Assembly: GCA_019694165.1 (NCBI GenBank)
Contig: JAIBCL010000008.1
Coordinates: 124,001-188,000 of the forward strand
Length of the DNA stretch: 64,000 nucleotides
Direction of reading: 5' to 3'
From: Verrucomicrobiaceae bacterium
GTDB taxonomy: Bacteria; Verrucomicrobiota; Verrucomicrobiia; Verrucomicrobiales; Verrucomicrobiaceae
Below are positions 7,665-16,375 of the stretch, in pieces. A program made the position numbers and the translations under genes. Positions within the stretch are counted from its first letter, which is position 1. Each line of letters begins with the position of its first letter. The notes beneath the pieces are model-generated. The model did not search any database. It was not told the origin of the DNA and was given only the letters and a program-made list of their open reading frames with translations.

Positions 7665-10600
7665 CTACTTTGGCTTCTTCTTCGCCTTCAGCTTCTCGAT
7701 GGCGGCGCGCACCTCATCTTCCCACGGCAGCTTCTCGTCCTTCGCCGGATCATACAGCGGCAGCACGGGCACGGGGACGTTCATCTGCCGGAGCAGTTCG
7801 GTGGTCTGGGTGAGTTCGTAGCGGCGCACATACGGCTCGCCGTCGGCCCAGGCCCATTTGTAGGCGGCGAGGGCGTGGTGCTTCGCCTGCTCGGGGTCGC
7901 CGAGGGCGAGCCAGAGCTGGGCGAGGCGGCGATGCGCGGGGTCGCGGAGTTGGGCCAGGCGCTCGGCTTCTTCGCGGGGATTGGCGAGCTGGCCGAGGTG
8001 GTGCTTGGCCACGGCGAGGCCGGTCTCGGAGGCGGCATCAATGACCGACCGGGTATCGCGGGCCAGGCGCACGGCCTCCTGATAGCTCTCTGCCGCCAGC
8101 GCCCACTCGCCCTGCGTCAGCCGCCAGTCGCCGCGCAGGCGGTGGAGAGAGCGGATGATGCCGCGGTCTTTGCCCTGGGCCGCTAGGCGCTCGGCCTCGG
8201 CCAGGTGCGCTTCCTGCAAGCTGCCCTGCCAGAAGTGAAACCACGCATAATGCGTCTCAGCCAATCCGGGCCGATAGAAGGCGCGCGACCAAGCGCGGCC
8301 CATGGGGTCGAGCAGGCTCCAGGTGGCGGCGGCCTCCGCCCACTGGCCCAGCCTCGACTGGTCGGCGAAAAGGTTGAGTCGGCTCACGAAAACGCCTTCC
8401 TTGTTTTCGCTCAAGGTGGCGACCTCCAAGGCGAGGGAATCCGTGCGGAGCGCTTGGACGAGCCGATTCTGGGCGGTCAGATTGAGCGAGATGTTGCGGA
8501 ACTTCGTCGCCGTATTCGTCCAATCTTCGGCTTCCAAGTCGGCTCGGAGGCCAGCGCCGTAGGCGGCGAGAGCGGCAGCCAGTTCACCGCAACAGTTCAA
8601 GGCTATCGCCGCGCAACTTGCCAGATAGGAACTGGCTCTGGAGAACCCCTCTTTCGGCAGTTCGCCCCAGCCGTTGGGGAAGAAGGGCTTCAGCAAGGAC
8701 AAGACTTCGACATAGGCATTGAGGTTGAACAGGAGCGCATTCGACAAAGAACCCCGGTAGGCATCCACCGCCTGCTGGTAGTGGCCGAGCTTCAGCAGGG
8801 TGCGGACGACGTGCAGGCCGCTGCGCACGTCCTCCAGCGTTTCGGCTTCCTCGTAGGGGCGGTGGGGCTGGACGGTGAAGTGGTCCACCACGCGCTGGCC
8901 GTGGCGTTCGCGGTCCGCCGCCGCCATTGCGCCCGAGGCGACGCCGCGGACGACGGGGTGCAGGTCATACTTCCGCGTGCGGCCCTCCCATTGCAGCAGG
9001 CCGCGCTGCTCTAGGTCTTTGACGGTCGCTTCCAGCTTCTTCGGCGCGGCGCGGAACGCCGGTGATTCGAGCCACGCCTGCACGGCAGGTTGGGCTCTCC
9101 ATTTTGAAAGTGCAGCTTCGTATTCCTTCCGCAGTTCGGCTTTCTCCTCCTCGTCTGAGAATTCCCACTCCCAGTCCTTCTCCGGCGGCTCCGGCTTCTC
9201 CACCTCCTCCGGCTCCGGTGGCAGGTGGGGATTGAAGGCTTTGAGCGTCTCGTAGTCCACGGAGTCGGTGAGCAGGGCGAGGGTGGAGAGGAGCTGGCGG
9301 CTGGCGTCGGGCAGCTCTTTGATCGCAGCCTCAAGGATGTGGTTGCGGCGCTGGATGAGGTCGAGGCTGGCGAGGTCGAGCGCGGCTCCGCCGTCGGGGG
9401 CGGCGGACCAGGCGTCGAAGTCGCCGCGCGCGGGCAGGTAGTTCGCGATGAGGCCGCCGAGGATGCCGATGACGAGCGGGTGGTTGTCGCAGTTGGCGGT
9501 GAGGTAGCTCTGGATGGCGTCGCTTTTCCCCTCGATGCCGCAGGAGCGCAGGAGGGCCTCGGCATCCGGCGGGCGCAGGCCGGGGAGGGTGATGCGCTTC
9601 GCGCCGGGGATGGTCTGGCCGGAGGGATTCAGCAGGACGCGCGGGGTGAGGCGGGAGCTGACGAGGAGCTTCGACGGGGCGGCGGCGGCGAGGGCGCGGA
9701 GGAGGTCGTTGTCCTCGTCGCGGATGGCGTCGCAGGGGTTGCGGTTGACGATTTTGTCGGTGGGGATGTTCGCCTCCTCGTCGGGGACTTCGGCGGCATC
9801 GATGCGGTGATAGGCGACGAGGATGCGCTCGAGTCCATCGAGGATGAGCAGCCAGGGCCGGGCATGAAGCTGGGCGAGGAGGTCGTCCTTCAACTCGGCG
9901 GTCTTCTTTTTCGCGAAGTCCTCCTGCGGACGCTCCGTCATGTAGGCGAGGGCGTGGCGGCAGAAGTCCTCCATGCTCGCGCCGCCCTCGTAGAACGAAT
10001 ACCAGAAGCGCCCGGCCCAAGGCTGATCCGCCGGGCGCGCGGCGAGGGCGTGTCGGAGATTGGTCGTCCACTCCCAGGTGAGCATGCTCTTGCCATTGCC
10101 GCCGATGGCTTCGAAGAGGAGCAGGTTTGTGGGATCGGCCGGCGCGGCCCAGTCGGAGAGGAGCTGGAGCTCTGCGGCGCGCCCGACGAACTTGTGCGAG
10201 CCGATGTAGTCGGGCTCGGCGTAGAAGGCGGGAGGCTTGGGGAGGCCGGTGGGCAGTAAGCCAGAAGGCGGTGCGTCAGTGGGCGGTGGTGGATTGGTTG
10301 GCGTGGATGATTCGAGATGGCGCTGCATCTCGGAAAGCGGAGCGCCGATGATTTCCTTCAACTGTTCCAGGCTTTCGAAGGTGCCGTAAACGCGATTCAC
10401 CGCTGAGCTTGGAGCCGACTTCTTTGCCAGTTTACGGAATGCTTCGAGCTTCTTGCGCTTACTCGCATCGAGTTCGATCTCCGACTCAATGCGCGGGTGA
10501 TGGTCCCCCATCAGGAACAACAGCACCGGCCGCTTTAATCGAACGGCCTCGCGATATTCCAGTTCGGTGATCGACAGCTTCTTGGGATTACGCGTGGGAC

Positions 10601-10850
10601 ATTCCGGCGTCTGTCCATACTTGCGCCCAATGATCAGGATATAAGCGGCACTCTTCGCCACCATGCCGAGCGATGCATCCACCACATCGCCAGTGAGCTT
10701 CGCATCACTGAACTCCATGCCGACGGGATGCATGTCGTGTTTGCTGATGGCTTGGATCAAAGCGTTCCGATGCTCCTTCAAATCCGTGAAGGTGCTGGAC
10801 ACCATGACTTGCGGAACAGGCTTCGGCGCTGGGGAGACTTCGTCAGACAT
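7665..10850 (-). CDS. DUF4062 - STAND-type NTPase - helical repeat protein (candidate conflict/defence sensor)
   Basis: The 1061-residue protein has three parts. Residues 12-115 form a DUF4062 domain (VMVSSTFTDLKEHR at 15-28, YILIIGRKYG at 70-79, SITELEYREAV at 93-103). A Pro-rich linker follows (about 180-205). The NTPase module begins with FVGRAAELQLL; its P-loop is GGNGKSM (250-256) and its Walker B is LLILDGLER (334-342). The rest is a long alpha-helical repeat region, TPR-like from about residue 700, which would serve as a sensor. This is the classic STAND layout of effector, switch and sensor. The start at 10850 (MSDEVSP) is chosen because the longer frame to 11168 merely reads through an upstream hairpin element. 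It stands alone, with no partner genes. Biological role is unproven. Confidence 0.85.
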   Translation of the reverse strand: MSDEVSPAPKPVPQVMVSSTFTDLKEHRNALIQAISKHDMHPVGMEFSDAKLTGDVVDASLGMVAKSAAYILIIGRKYGQTPECPTRNPKKLSITELEYREAVRLKRPVLLFLMGDHHPRIESEIELDASKRKKLEAFRKLAKKSAPSSAVNRVYGTFESLEQLKEIIGAPLSEMQRHLESSTPTNPPPPTDAPPSGLLPTGLPKPPAFYAEPDYIGSHKFVGRAAELQLLSDWAAPADPTNLLLFEAIGGNGKSMLTWEWTTNLRHALAARPADQPWAGRFWYSFYEGGASMEDFCRHALAYMTERPQEDFAKKKTAELKDDLLAQLHARPWLLILDGLERILVAYHRIDAAEVPDEEANIPTDKIVNRNPCDAIRDEDNDLLRALAAAAPSKLLVSSRLTPRVLLNPSGQTIPGAKRITLPGLRPPDAEALLRSCGIEGKSDAIQSYLTANCDNHPLVIGILGGLIANYLPARGDFDAWSAAPDGGAALDLASLDLIQRRNHILEAAIKELPDASRQLLSTLALLTDSVDYETLKAFNPHLPPEPEEVEKPEPPEKDWEWEFSDEEEKAELRKEYEAALSKWRAQPAVQAWLESPAFRAAPKKLEATVKDLEQRGLLQWEGRTRKYDLHPVVRGVASGAMAAADRERHGQRVVDHFTVQPHRPYEEAETLEDVRSGLHVVRTLLKLGHYQQAVDAYRGSLSNALLFNLNAYVEVLSLLKPFFPNGWGELPKEGFSRASSYLASCAAIALNCCGELAAALAAYGAGLRADLEAEDWTNTATKFRNISLNLTAQNRLVQALRTDSLALEVATLSENKEGVFVSRLNLFADQSRLGQWAEAAATWSLLDPMGRAWSRAFYRPGLAETHYAWFHFWQGSLQEAHLAEAERLAAQGKDRGIIRSLHRLRGDWRLTQGEWALAAESYQEAVRLARDTRSVIDAASETGLAVAKHHLGQLANPREEAERLAQLRDPAHRRLAQLWLALGDPEQAKHHALAAYKWAWADGEPYVRRYELTQTTELLRQMNVPVPVLPLYDPAKDEKLPWEDEVRAAIEKLKAKKKPK

Positions 10851-10936
10851 GGCGCGATTCTGAACGGGAGCTTGTAACTTGGCAAGATGGTCCGCGCATT
10901 CTTTGTGCGACGAGGCATCGGCTCGCGTCACGGTCC

Positions 10937-11080
10937 GTTGGAGTCCCGGCTTCAGCCGGTCACGCTGCGAAGTACACACGCAGACTTTCGCCGCTCTCGT
11001 TTGCCGAGCGGACCGCAGGACGTTCCAGCAGCGACACCATGTGCCGCGCTCTGCCAACCGCCTGAAGGCGGGACTCCAAC
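10937..11080. repeat. Inverted pair of 23-bp REP-like hairpins upstream of the STAND gene
   Basis: The left arm at 10937-10959 (GTTGGAGTCCCGGCTTCAGC...) and the right arm at 11058-11080 are inverted copies. They differ at two positions that keep each arm's own small hairpin intact (CGGCTTCAGCCG against CCGCCTTCAGGCGG). The core GAGTCCCGG-CTTCAG is shared with the tandem repeat at the other end of the gene, where it reads GTAGTCCCGGGCTTCAGCCCG. The arrangement resembles a bacterial interspersed mosaic element (paired REPs). It fills most of the 307-bp gap between the STAND gene start and the MetE-like gene; no other gene was seen there. Confidence 0.7.
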
Positions 11081-11101
11081 ATTCGCGTCCGGACGCGAAT
11101 G
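11080..11101. repeat. Perfect 22-bp palindrome
   Basis: CATTCGCGTCCGGACGCGAATG is its own reverse complement, directly abutting the right arm of the REP-like pair. It could be part of the same element or an operator site; there is no direct evidence for either. Confidence 0.6.
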
Positions 11102-11157
11102 ATTGCGGGGATCGCTGAGGTGAAAGCCAGTCGGGGCGTGTCGCTGGATCGACTGGC

Positions 11158-12162
11158 TTACTTTCCAAGAAAACGATCCCTGCCCTTCGCGAGGGCTTCG
11201 ATTTTGCGGTCGGCGATGCTGCGTTTGAGCATCCAGAAGCCGCAGTCGGGGTGGATGAACTTCACGCGACCGGCGCCGAGCTTTTTCTCGGCGCGCTCGA
11301 TGCGCATGGCGATGTCGTCGGCGGTTTCGACGTGGTTCACCTTGATGTCCACGACGCCGAGGCCGACGCCGATCTTTGGATCGAGATCGCGCAGGGCGTC
11401 GAGGTCGGCTTCGGGGCGGTGGGCCAGCTCGAGCACGAGGTGATCGGCATGGAGGCTGTTCAGGAAATCGATGAGCGGCTTCCACGCGCCTTTTTGAATC
11501 GTCTGGCCGCCGTAGTTGCCGAAGCAGAAGTGGACGGCGGTGCGCACCTTCACGGCGTCGAGGATGCGGTTGATGGCCTTAGCGGCGAGCGGGCCGTCCT
11601 TGGGATTGCCGGGGATGTTGGCCTCATCGACCTGCACGCACGCGCAGTCGAGTTCCCCGGCCTGAGCGGCCATGGCGTCGGCAATGGCGAGCGTCATCGC
11701 CTCGAAGTCGCCGTAATGCAGATCGAGCAGCGTGCGCGAGAGCATGTAGGGACTGGTGAGGGTGAACTTGAAATCGCCGCCAGCAACCTTCGCGGCACGC
11801 GCGCAATCTTCGGGCAGATTGAGCACGCCTTCCGTGATCGGTCCCCGCACGACGGCGGCGGGCTTCGCGCGCCAGACCATCTCCTGCTTCGCGCGGAATT
11901 GCGCGGTCTCGGCACGACCGACGCGTCCGTCGATGCCGCCGAGGCTGCGGAGGAAGTACTCGATCATGCCGTTGGTATCCGGGTGATTGATGTCGAAGCG
12001 ATACAGCTCGCCGTCGGTGGGCAGGTCGATGCCGGCCTGCCGCTGGATGTCGAAGACGACGCGCGTGGCATCGACGACGGCCTGCTCGCTGGGCAGCGCA
12101 TTGAGCCATTCAGGCACGGGATAGGAACCTACGGTGGTGGTGAGGATGGAAGGGGCGGGCAT
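11158..12162 (-). CDS. MetE C-terminal-domain-like (cobalamin-independent methionine synthase family) protein
   Basis: The 334-residue protein corresponds to the catalytic C-terminal barrel of MetE without the N-terminal duplicate domain. The zinc ligands expected in this family are visible: His211 and Cys213 in AVHFCFGN, Glu245 in VLELAHRP, and Cys307 in IHPDCGF. The start (TTTVGSYPVP) is typical. Short MetE-like proteins are found in many bacteria and transfer methyl groups to thiols, but many are not true methionine synthases. No cobalamin or SAM riboswitch was recognised upstream, so regulation is unknown. Confidence 0.85.
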   Translation of the reverse strand: MPAPSILTTTVGSYPVPEWLNALPSEQAVVDATRVVFDIQRQAGIDLPTDGELYRFDINHPDTNGMIEYFLRSLGGIDGRVGRAETAQFRAKQEMVWRAKPAAVVRGPITEGVLNLPEDCARAAKVAGGDFKFTLTSPYMLSRTLLDLHYGDFEAMTLAIADAMAAQAGELDCACVQVDEANIPGNPKDGPLAAKAINRILDAVKVRTAVHFCFGNYGGQTIQKGAWKPLIDFLNSLHADHLVLELAHRPEADLDALRDLDPKIGVGLGVVDIKVNHVETADDIAMRIERAEKKLGAGRVKFIHPDCGFWMLKRSIADRKIEALAKGRDRFLGK

Positions 12163-12210
12163 GACGGGGATGGTGGTTCGTGGATGGTCGAATGCGGCTC
12201 CCGAAGGCTT

Positions 12211-12225
12211 GGAGCAGCGAGCTCC
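12211..12225. repeat. Short GC-rich hairpin in intergenic region
   Basis: GGAGCAGCGAGCTCC forms a 5-bp stem with a 5-base loop in the 171-bp gap between the MetE-like and SPFH genes. There is no T-run. It may be another dispersed hairpin of this genome. Confidence 0.3.
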
Positions 12226-12333
12226 ACCATCACGAATCCATGACCCAGCGGCAACCCGCCGGCTTGGCAGTATCCGGGCAGGGGCATGGCAGGACTTGAT
12301 GCGGCAGAGCTGCAGACGCCCGCGCGCGACGGC

Positions 12334-13383
12334 TCAGCGCTGGTGGCGCGGCGGATAAGCCGGCGGACCCGCATGTGGAGGCGGTGGTGGCGGCGGCACG
12401 GCCGAAGACCCGGGTGGCGGAGGCGGAGGAGGTGGTGGTGGCGGCGGCACTGACAGGTGTGGTGCGCCGCTGGTTTGCAGCACTTTGCCGAGAGTAGCCA
12501 CCATCCCGGCCACGTCGCCAAGATTGCCGGGGATGATCATGGTGTTCGTCGCCTTCGCCAGATTTCCAAATTCACCGATGTAGCGCTCGGCCACGCGGAG
12601 ATTCACTGCCTCCGCGCCACCGGGCTGGCAGATGCTCTGCGCGATGCGCGCGATGCCGTCAGCCGTGGCCTGGGCGAGCAGTTCGATTTCACGCGCCTTG
12701 CCCTCGGCCTCGTTGATCTGCTTGAGCTTGAGCGCCTCGGACTGCTTGATGGTTTCCTGCTTGTGGCCTTCGGCGATGTTGATGCGCGACTCGCGGTCGC
12801 CCTCTGAGAGCGCCACCTGCGCGCGGCGTTCGCGCTCGGCACGCATCTGCTTCTCCAGCGCATCCTTCACGCTCTGCGGCGGATTGATGTTCGAAATCTC
12901 ATACCGCATGATCTTCAGACCCCACGGCTCGGATGCCTTGTCGAGCGCCTCGATGAGCTTGGCGTTAATGTTCTCGCGCTCCTCGAAGGTGCGGTCGAGT
13001 TCCAGCGTGCCGATCACCGAGCGCAGGCTCGTCTGCGCGAGCTGGCGGGAGGCGAAGTGGTAGTTGTCCACGCCGTAAGTGGCGCGCGCGGGATCGAGCA
13101 CCTGCATGAATAGCACGCCGTCGATCTCGATGGAGATGTTGTCCTTGGTGATGCAGACCTGCGAGGGGACATCGATCACCTGCTCCTTGAGCGTGTGCCG
13201 CGCCACGATGTTGTCGATGAACGGGATGAGAACGTGGAAGCCCGCGTCGAGCGTACGGTTGTACTTGCCCAGGCGCTCCACGATGTACGCCTGCTTCTGC
13301 GGCACGACCCGCGCGCCTTTGAGAATGGCGGTGATGATCACGACCATCACGCCCACTGCCACGATGCCACTGCCTTCGATCAT
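12334..13383 (-). CDS. SPFH/band-7 (stomatin-like) membrane protein with polyproline tail
   Basis: The 349-residue protein has one N-terminal membrane helix (about residues 5-22) and then the SPFH domain starting QAYIVERLGKYNRTLDAGFH. A charged alpha-helical region rich in Arg, Glu and Ala (about 180-260) follows, as in QmcA/stomatin homologues. The C-terminus (about residue 305 to the end) is exceptional, with two polyproline runs of up to a dozen prolines separated by GSSAV. SPFH proteins form ring or cage oligomers on the membrane and often pair with NfeD proteins, and an NfeD gene lies just upstream in the same direction. The polyproline stretch would need EF-P for efficient translation. 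Confidence 0.9.
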   Translation of the reverse strand: MIEGSGIVAVGVMVVIITAILKGARVVPQKQAYIVERLGKYNRTLDAGFHVLIPFIDNIVARHTLKEQVIDVPSQVCITKDNISIEIDGVLFMQVLDPARATYGVDNYHFASRQLAQTSLRSVIGTLELDRTFEERENINAKLIEALDKASEPWGLKIMRYEISNINPPQSVKDALEKQMRAERERRAQVALSEGDRESRINIAEGHKQETIKQSEALKLKQINEAEGKAREIELLAQATADGIARIAQSICQPGGAEAVNLRVAERYIGEFGNLAKATNTMIIPGNLGDVAGMVATLGKVLQTSGAPHLSVPPPPPPPPPPPPGSSAVPPPPPPPHAGPPAYPPRHQR

Positions 13384-13468
13384 GTTTTCGATCTCCTGTG
13401 TTGAGGTTTGAATGTTGAAATATGACTCCCGTTCCGCCAGACCGCGGACCGTGGAAAAAAATGGGGCG

Positions 13469-13912
13469 CTACACCTTGCGCCTCACCTTGAGGCACAGGC
13501 CGTCGATGTCCGTGATCACGGCAGTTTCGCCCGCGGCCAGCGCCTCGTCCGCTTCGGCCGTCCACGCCGCACCCTTGAACTCCACCTTTCCCTGCACGCC
13601 GGGCCCGATGGCCGCCGTCACGCGCACGGGCTTGCCGGCGAATTCGTCGAGATCGCGGCTCGTGTCGGGATTCGACGTCGAGAAGCCCATGAACCATGTC
13701 TTGCACAGGCGCCGCAGGCCCACGAGCAGCACGAGCGACGAGACGGCGAAAAGGATCATCTGCGAGTCGAGCGACTGCGTCCAGCCCAGACGGGTGGTGA
13801 GCGCAGTGATCCATGCGCCGAGTCCGATGAACACCAGCACCACGCCTGGCAGGGCAAGCTCTGCCAGCACGAGGACCAGTCCGATGGTAAACCACATTTG
13901 CGCGGGGGACAT
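13469..13912 (-). CDS. NfeD-like membrane protein
   Basis: The 147-residue protein has two to three hydrophobic helices in its first half (MWFTIGLVLVLAELALPGVV and ITALTT...FAVSSLVLLVGL). A soluble OB-fold-like C-terminus follows (GKPVRVTAAIGPGVQGKVEF and TAVITDIDGLCLKVRRK), the short-form NfeD layout without the serine-protease domain. It lies 85 bp upstream of the SPFH gene in the same orientation, and this pairing is a well-known conserved operon. The start at ATG 13912 (MSPAQMW) is preferred to 13951, since the longer version adds a charged leader in front of the first membrane helix. Confidence 0.87.
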   Translation of the reverse strand: MSPAQMWFTIGLVLVLAELALPGVVLVFIGLGAWITALTTRLGWTQSLDSQMILFAVSSLVLLVGLRRLCKTWFMGFSTSNPDTSRDLDEFAGKPVRVTAAIGPGVQGKVEFKGAAWTAEADEALAAGETAVITDIDGLCLKVRRKV

Positions 13913-14048
13913 GACGACCACGATTCTGCGGACGTCCCGCCGGGCAGGCAAATGGAATTCGGGCGGGATTTTCCAGATCGCGCCGGCCGCCGCGGAGCGT
14001 CACCCGCGGCTTTCGGCGTTCGCGGCTCCCATCCGGCGTTTCCGATCC

Positions 14049-14136
14049 TGGTGCCGATGGCGGGACTCGAACCCGCACTCTGGTTTCCCAAATACGGATT
14101 TTAAGTCCGTTGCGTCTGCCATTCCGCCACATCGGC
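14049..14136 (-). tRNA. tRNA-Leu (anticodon UAA)
   Basis: On the minus strand the acceptor stem is GCCGATG paired with CATCGGC, followed by a discriminator A and an encoded CCA end. The anticodon arm is ACGGACT-TAA-AATCCGT, giving anticodon UAA. The T arm contains GGTTCGAGTCC. A long variable arm (about 14 nt, including GGGAAACC) marks it as class II, as expected for leucine. It reads UUA/UUG codons. No integrase or target-site duplication was seen beside it. Confidence 0.95.
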
Positions 14137-14659
14137 CGATGAAGCACCTCCCAAGCCGGGCCGCATTAAACCGTACTTCGCGCTCTTGGCGAACGGAAAA
14201 GGAGGCCCGCGCGAAAGCGGCCGCAGCGTGCACACGAAGCCCGGAAAGAAAAACGAGCTTGCCATGGGATTCACGGAGGCCCGCAGATTGTTTCCTGGGT
14301 GCGATCTGTGGGAATGGTGTCAGGGGAATGAGAAGAGCGGTGAATGGGGGCGCCGCGCTGCCAATGCGCAGCAGGGCGAATGAAATCCAGCAGCTCAGAA
14401 GACTGGCGCGATGGACTGGCAAAACGAGCAGGCCGGGACCAAATCCCACATGCAAGCCGATCATCCCGAAATGGAGCAGCGCACTACTTTGAAGTCTGTC
14501 AATAGTCGCAGCCTGACCCCCGTTCCCTGACCCCCGTTCCCCAAGCCGCTCACTCTGCGTCCCGAGCAGCGCACGGCACACGTTAGGCGTTGCCTCAAAG
14601 TTTGACGTGGCTTTAATCGACCCGGCTTCGCCATTTCACTCTCAACCTTTTCCCGAAAC
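14137..14659. other. Gene-free stretch with a 14-bp tandem duplication
   Basis: No reading frame here has convincing coding character. The one structure seen is two adjacent copies of CCTGACCCCCGTTC at 14512-14525 and 14526-14539. The stretch separates the tRNA from the amidohydrolase lipoprotein gene and must contain that gene's promoter, which I could not identify. Confidence 0.5.
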
Positions 14660-16366
14660 ATGAGACCGACCCGACGGCTTTCCTCTGCTTTGCTTCTTGC
14701 TCTCGCAATGGCGTCATGCGCGAATCCAAAGCAGACGTCGCAGCACAAATTCAAGTGCGCCAATGATCCGAAGTTCAAAGAGCGTTGGGAGCATGCCGTG
14801 ATCAAGGACGACTGCCCGATCGTGGACGTTCACACTCATCTCTTCAATTCGCGCTACATGCCGCTCAAGCATGTGGTGAAGGCCCGGATGTGGGCGGCGG
14901 GTGCATCGAAGCCGCTAACGCTGATCGCCAACGGACTCGGCCTCACCGATGCTGCTGCGGTGCTGCTCGCGACCCGCACACCGGCGGACAAGTATGAAGC
15001 CGCCGCACGCCAGAAGCTGGTGGACGCCTACCTCGCCCGGCACGGCGGCAGTGCGCTTAATGATGTCGATCTCTTCCACGCCATGGCGCATTCCCAGGTG
15101 AGCAATCCGAAGCTTGACCTGCCTTTTCGAGATCGCCTTCGCGGCAGTCCCGAGGACATCGGGCCGCTCGAATACCTCGCCTACGAGACGTTTGGCGAGG
15201 GATTTCTGGTGGACTACATCGCGAAGTGGTTCGTCCACGACCCGGCTGATGGCGTGAGCGCCAATGGCGTGGCGTCTTTTGCCGTCGGCATGATGTCGGA
15301 GGAGGGCGAGAGCTTGAAACGCATGGAGCGGCTTTTCCCCCAGGTCGATCTCTTCGTCTATCAGAGCATGGATCTGGTGCCATCGTTTTACGCCGGCCAC
15401 ACGCACGCTTATTCCTACAGCCGTGACGACAACCACGACGACAGCACCCACAAGCCTGCGGCGTCGCTACCCCGCATCCGCGAGCTTTGCAAAGAAAGTG
15501 ACGGACGGCTCATCCACTTCGTAGCGTGGAATCCGTTTCGGACGTTGAATCGCGAGGGCGGAGCGGTCCCCTCGTTGCAGCTGGTAAAACAGGCGGTGCA
15601 GAACGGTGCGTCGGGTGTGAAATTCTATCCGCCGCTGGGGTACCGGCCGTCATGCAACGACTTCACCGGCTACAAAAAGCCCTTTTTCCTGTCCGAAGCG
15701 CGCAAGCAGTGGAACAACCGTTACCTGGGCAATCATCCGCACGGAAGGGAGACGGACGTACTGAAGCAGCGGGCACAGGAAATGGACCGCGTGAACGAGG
15801 AACTTTTCGCGTGGTGCGCGGACAACGACATCCCGATCTTCAGCCACTGCAACACGGGCGAGTTCCGCGCCTACTACACCGAGGAGTACGCCGAGAATGC
15901 GAACCCTGCCTACTGGGAACCCGTGCTGAAAAAGCACCCGAAGCTGCGCTTGTGCTTCGGCCACGCCGGCGGTGTCACCGACTGGTATGGCAAGTGCGCG
16001 CAACCTTCCGGTCATGTCCCTGGCACGGAAAAGTGGGGCGAGTGCGTGCGGCGGCTCTGCCGAACCTATCCGAACGTGTATTGCGAATTCGGCATTCACG
16101 AAGACATCGCGCATCCCGAGACGGCGGAGTTCATCTATGACACCCTCTTGCGGGAGCTTCCCGAACGGGGCGATGGCAAATGGAAGCTGGCCGACAAGGT
16201 GATGTACGGTTCCGACTACTTCATGCCGGTCAGCGTCACTCCCAAGCAGTACCTCGAGGGCTTCCAGCGCATCTTCAGCCTTCGGGGAATGGAAATCTAC
16301 AAAGCACGGTTCTTCTCAGGCAACGCCATGAAGTATCTGAAGCGGAAGGTCGCAAACCGCTTCTGA
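14660..16366 (+). CDS. Amidohydrolase-family lipoprotein
   Basis: The 568-residue protein starts with a lipoprotein signal peptide whose lipobox (AMASC) puts the lipidated cysteine at residue 20. Metal-dependent hydrolase motifs follow in order: VDVHTHLF (HxH at 58-60), FSHCNTGEF, LCFGHAGG, and a late catalytic-type aspartate in YGSDYF. This fits the amidohydrolase-2 group (ACMSD-like TIM barrels). The protein is longer than usual for that group, with an extended segment between the first and second motifs. The mature protein would be anchored on the periplasmic side of a membrane. Its substrate is unknown. Confidence 0.8.
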   Translation: MRPTRRLSSALLLALAMASCANPKQTSQHKFKCANDPKFKERWEHAVIKDDCPIVDVHTHLFNSRYMPLKHVVKARMWAAGASKPLTLIANGLGLTDAAAVLLATRTPADKYEAAARQKLVDAYLARHGGSALNDVDLFHAMAHSQVSNPKLDLPFRDRLRGSPEDIGPLEYLAYETFGEGFLVDYIAKWFVHDPADGVSANGVASFAVGMMSEEGESLKRMERLFPQVDLFVYQSMDLVPSFYAGHTHAYSYSRDDNHDDSTHKPAASLPRIRELCKESDGRLIHFVAWNPFRTLNREGGAVPSLQLVKQAVQNGASGVKFYPPLGYRPSCNDFTGYKKPFFLSEARKQWNNRYLGNHPHGRETDVLKQRAQEMDRVNEELFAWCADNDIPIFSHCNTGEFRAYYTEEYAENANPAYWEPVLKKHPKLRLCFGHAGGVTDWYGKCAQPSGHVPGTEKWGECVRRLCRTYPNVYCEFGIHEDIAHPETAEFIYDTLLRELPERGDGKWKLADKVMYGSDYFMPVSVTPKQYLEGFQRIFSLRGMEIYKARFFSGNAMKYLKRKVANRF

Positions 16367-16375
16367 AGCCCGGCC

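Noticed and set aside
14049-14136. tRNA-Leu as an integration site for a genomic island
   Set aside because: No integrase gene and no repeat of the tRNA 3' end were seen downstream.
14186-14383. Small plus-strand frame of 65 codons in the gene-free stretch
   Set aside because: It has no ribosome-binding site, no third-position bias like the neighbours, and no recognisable family.
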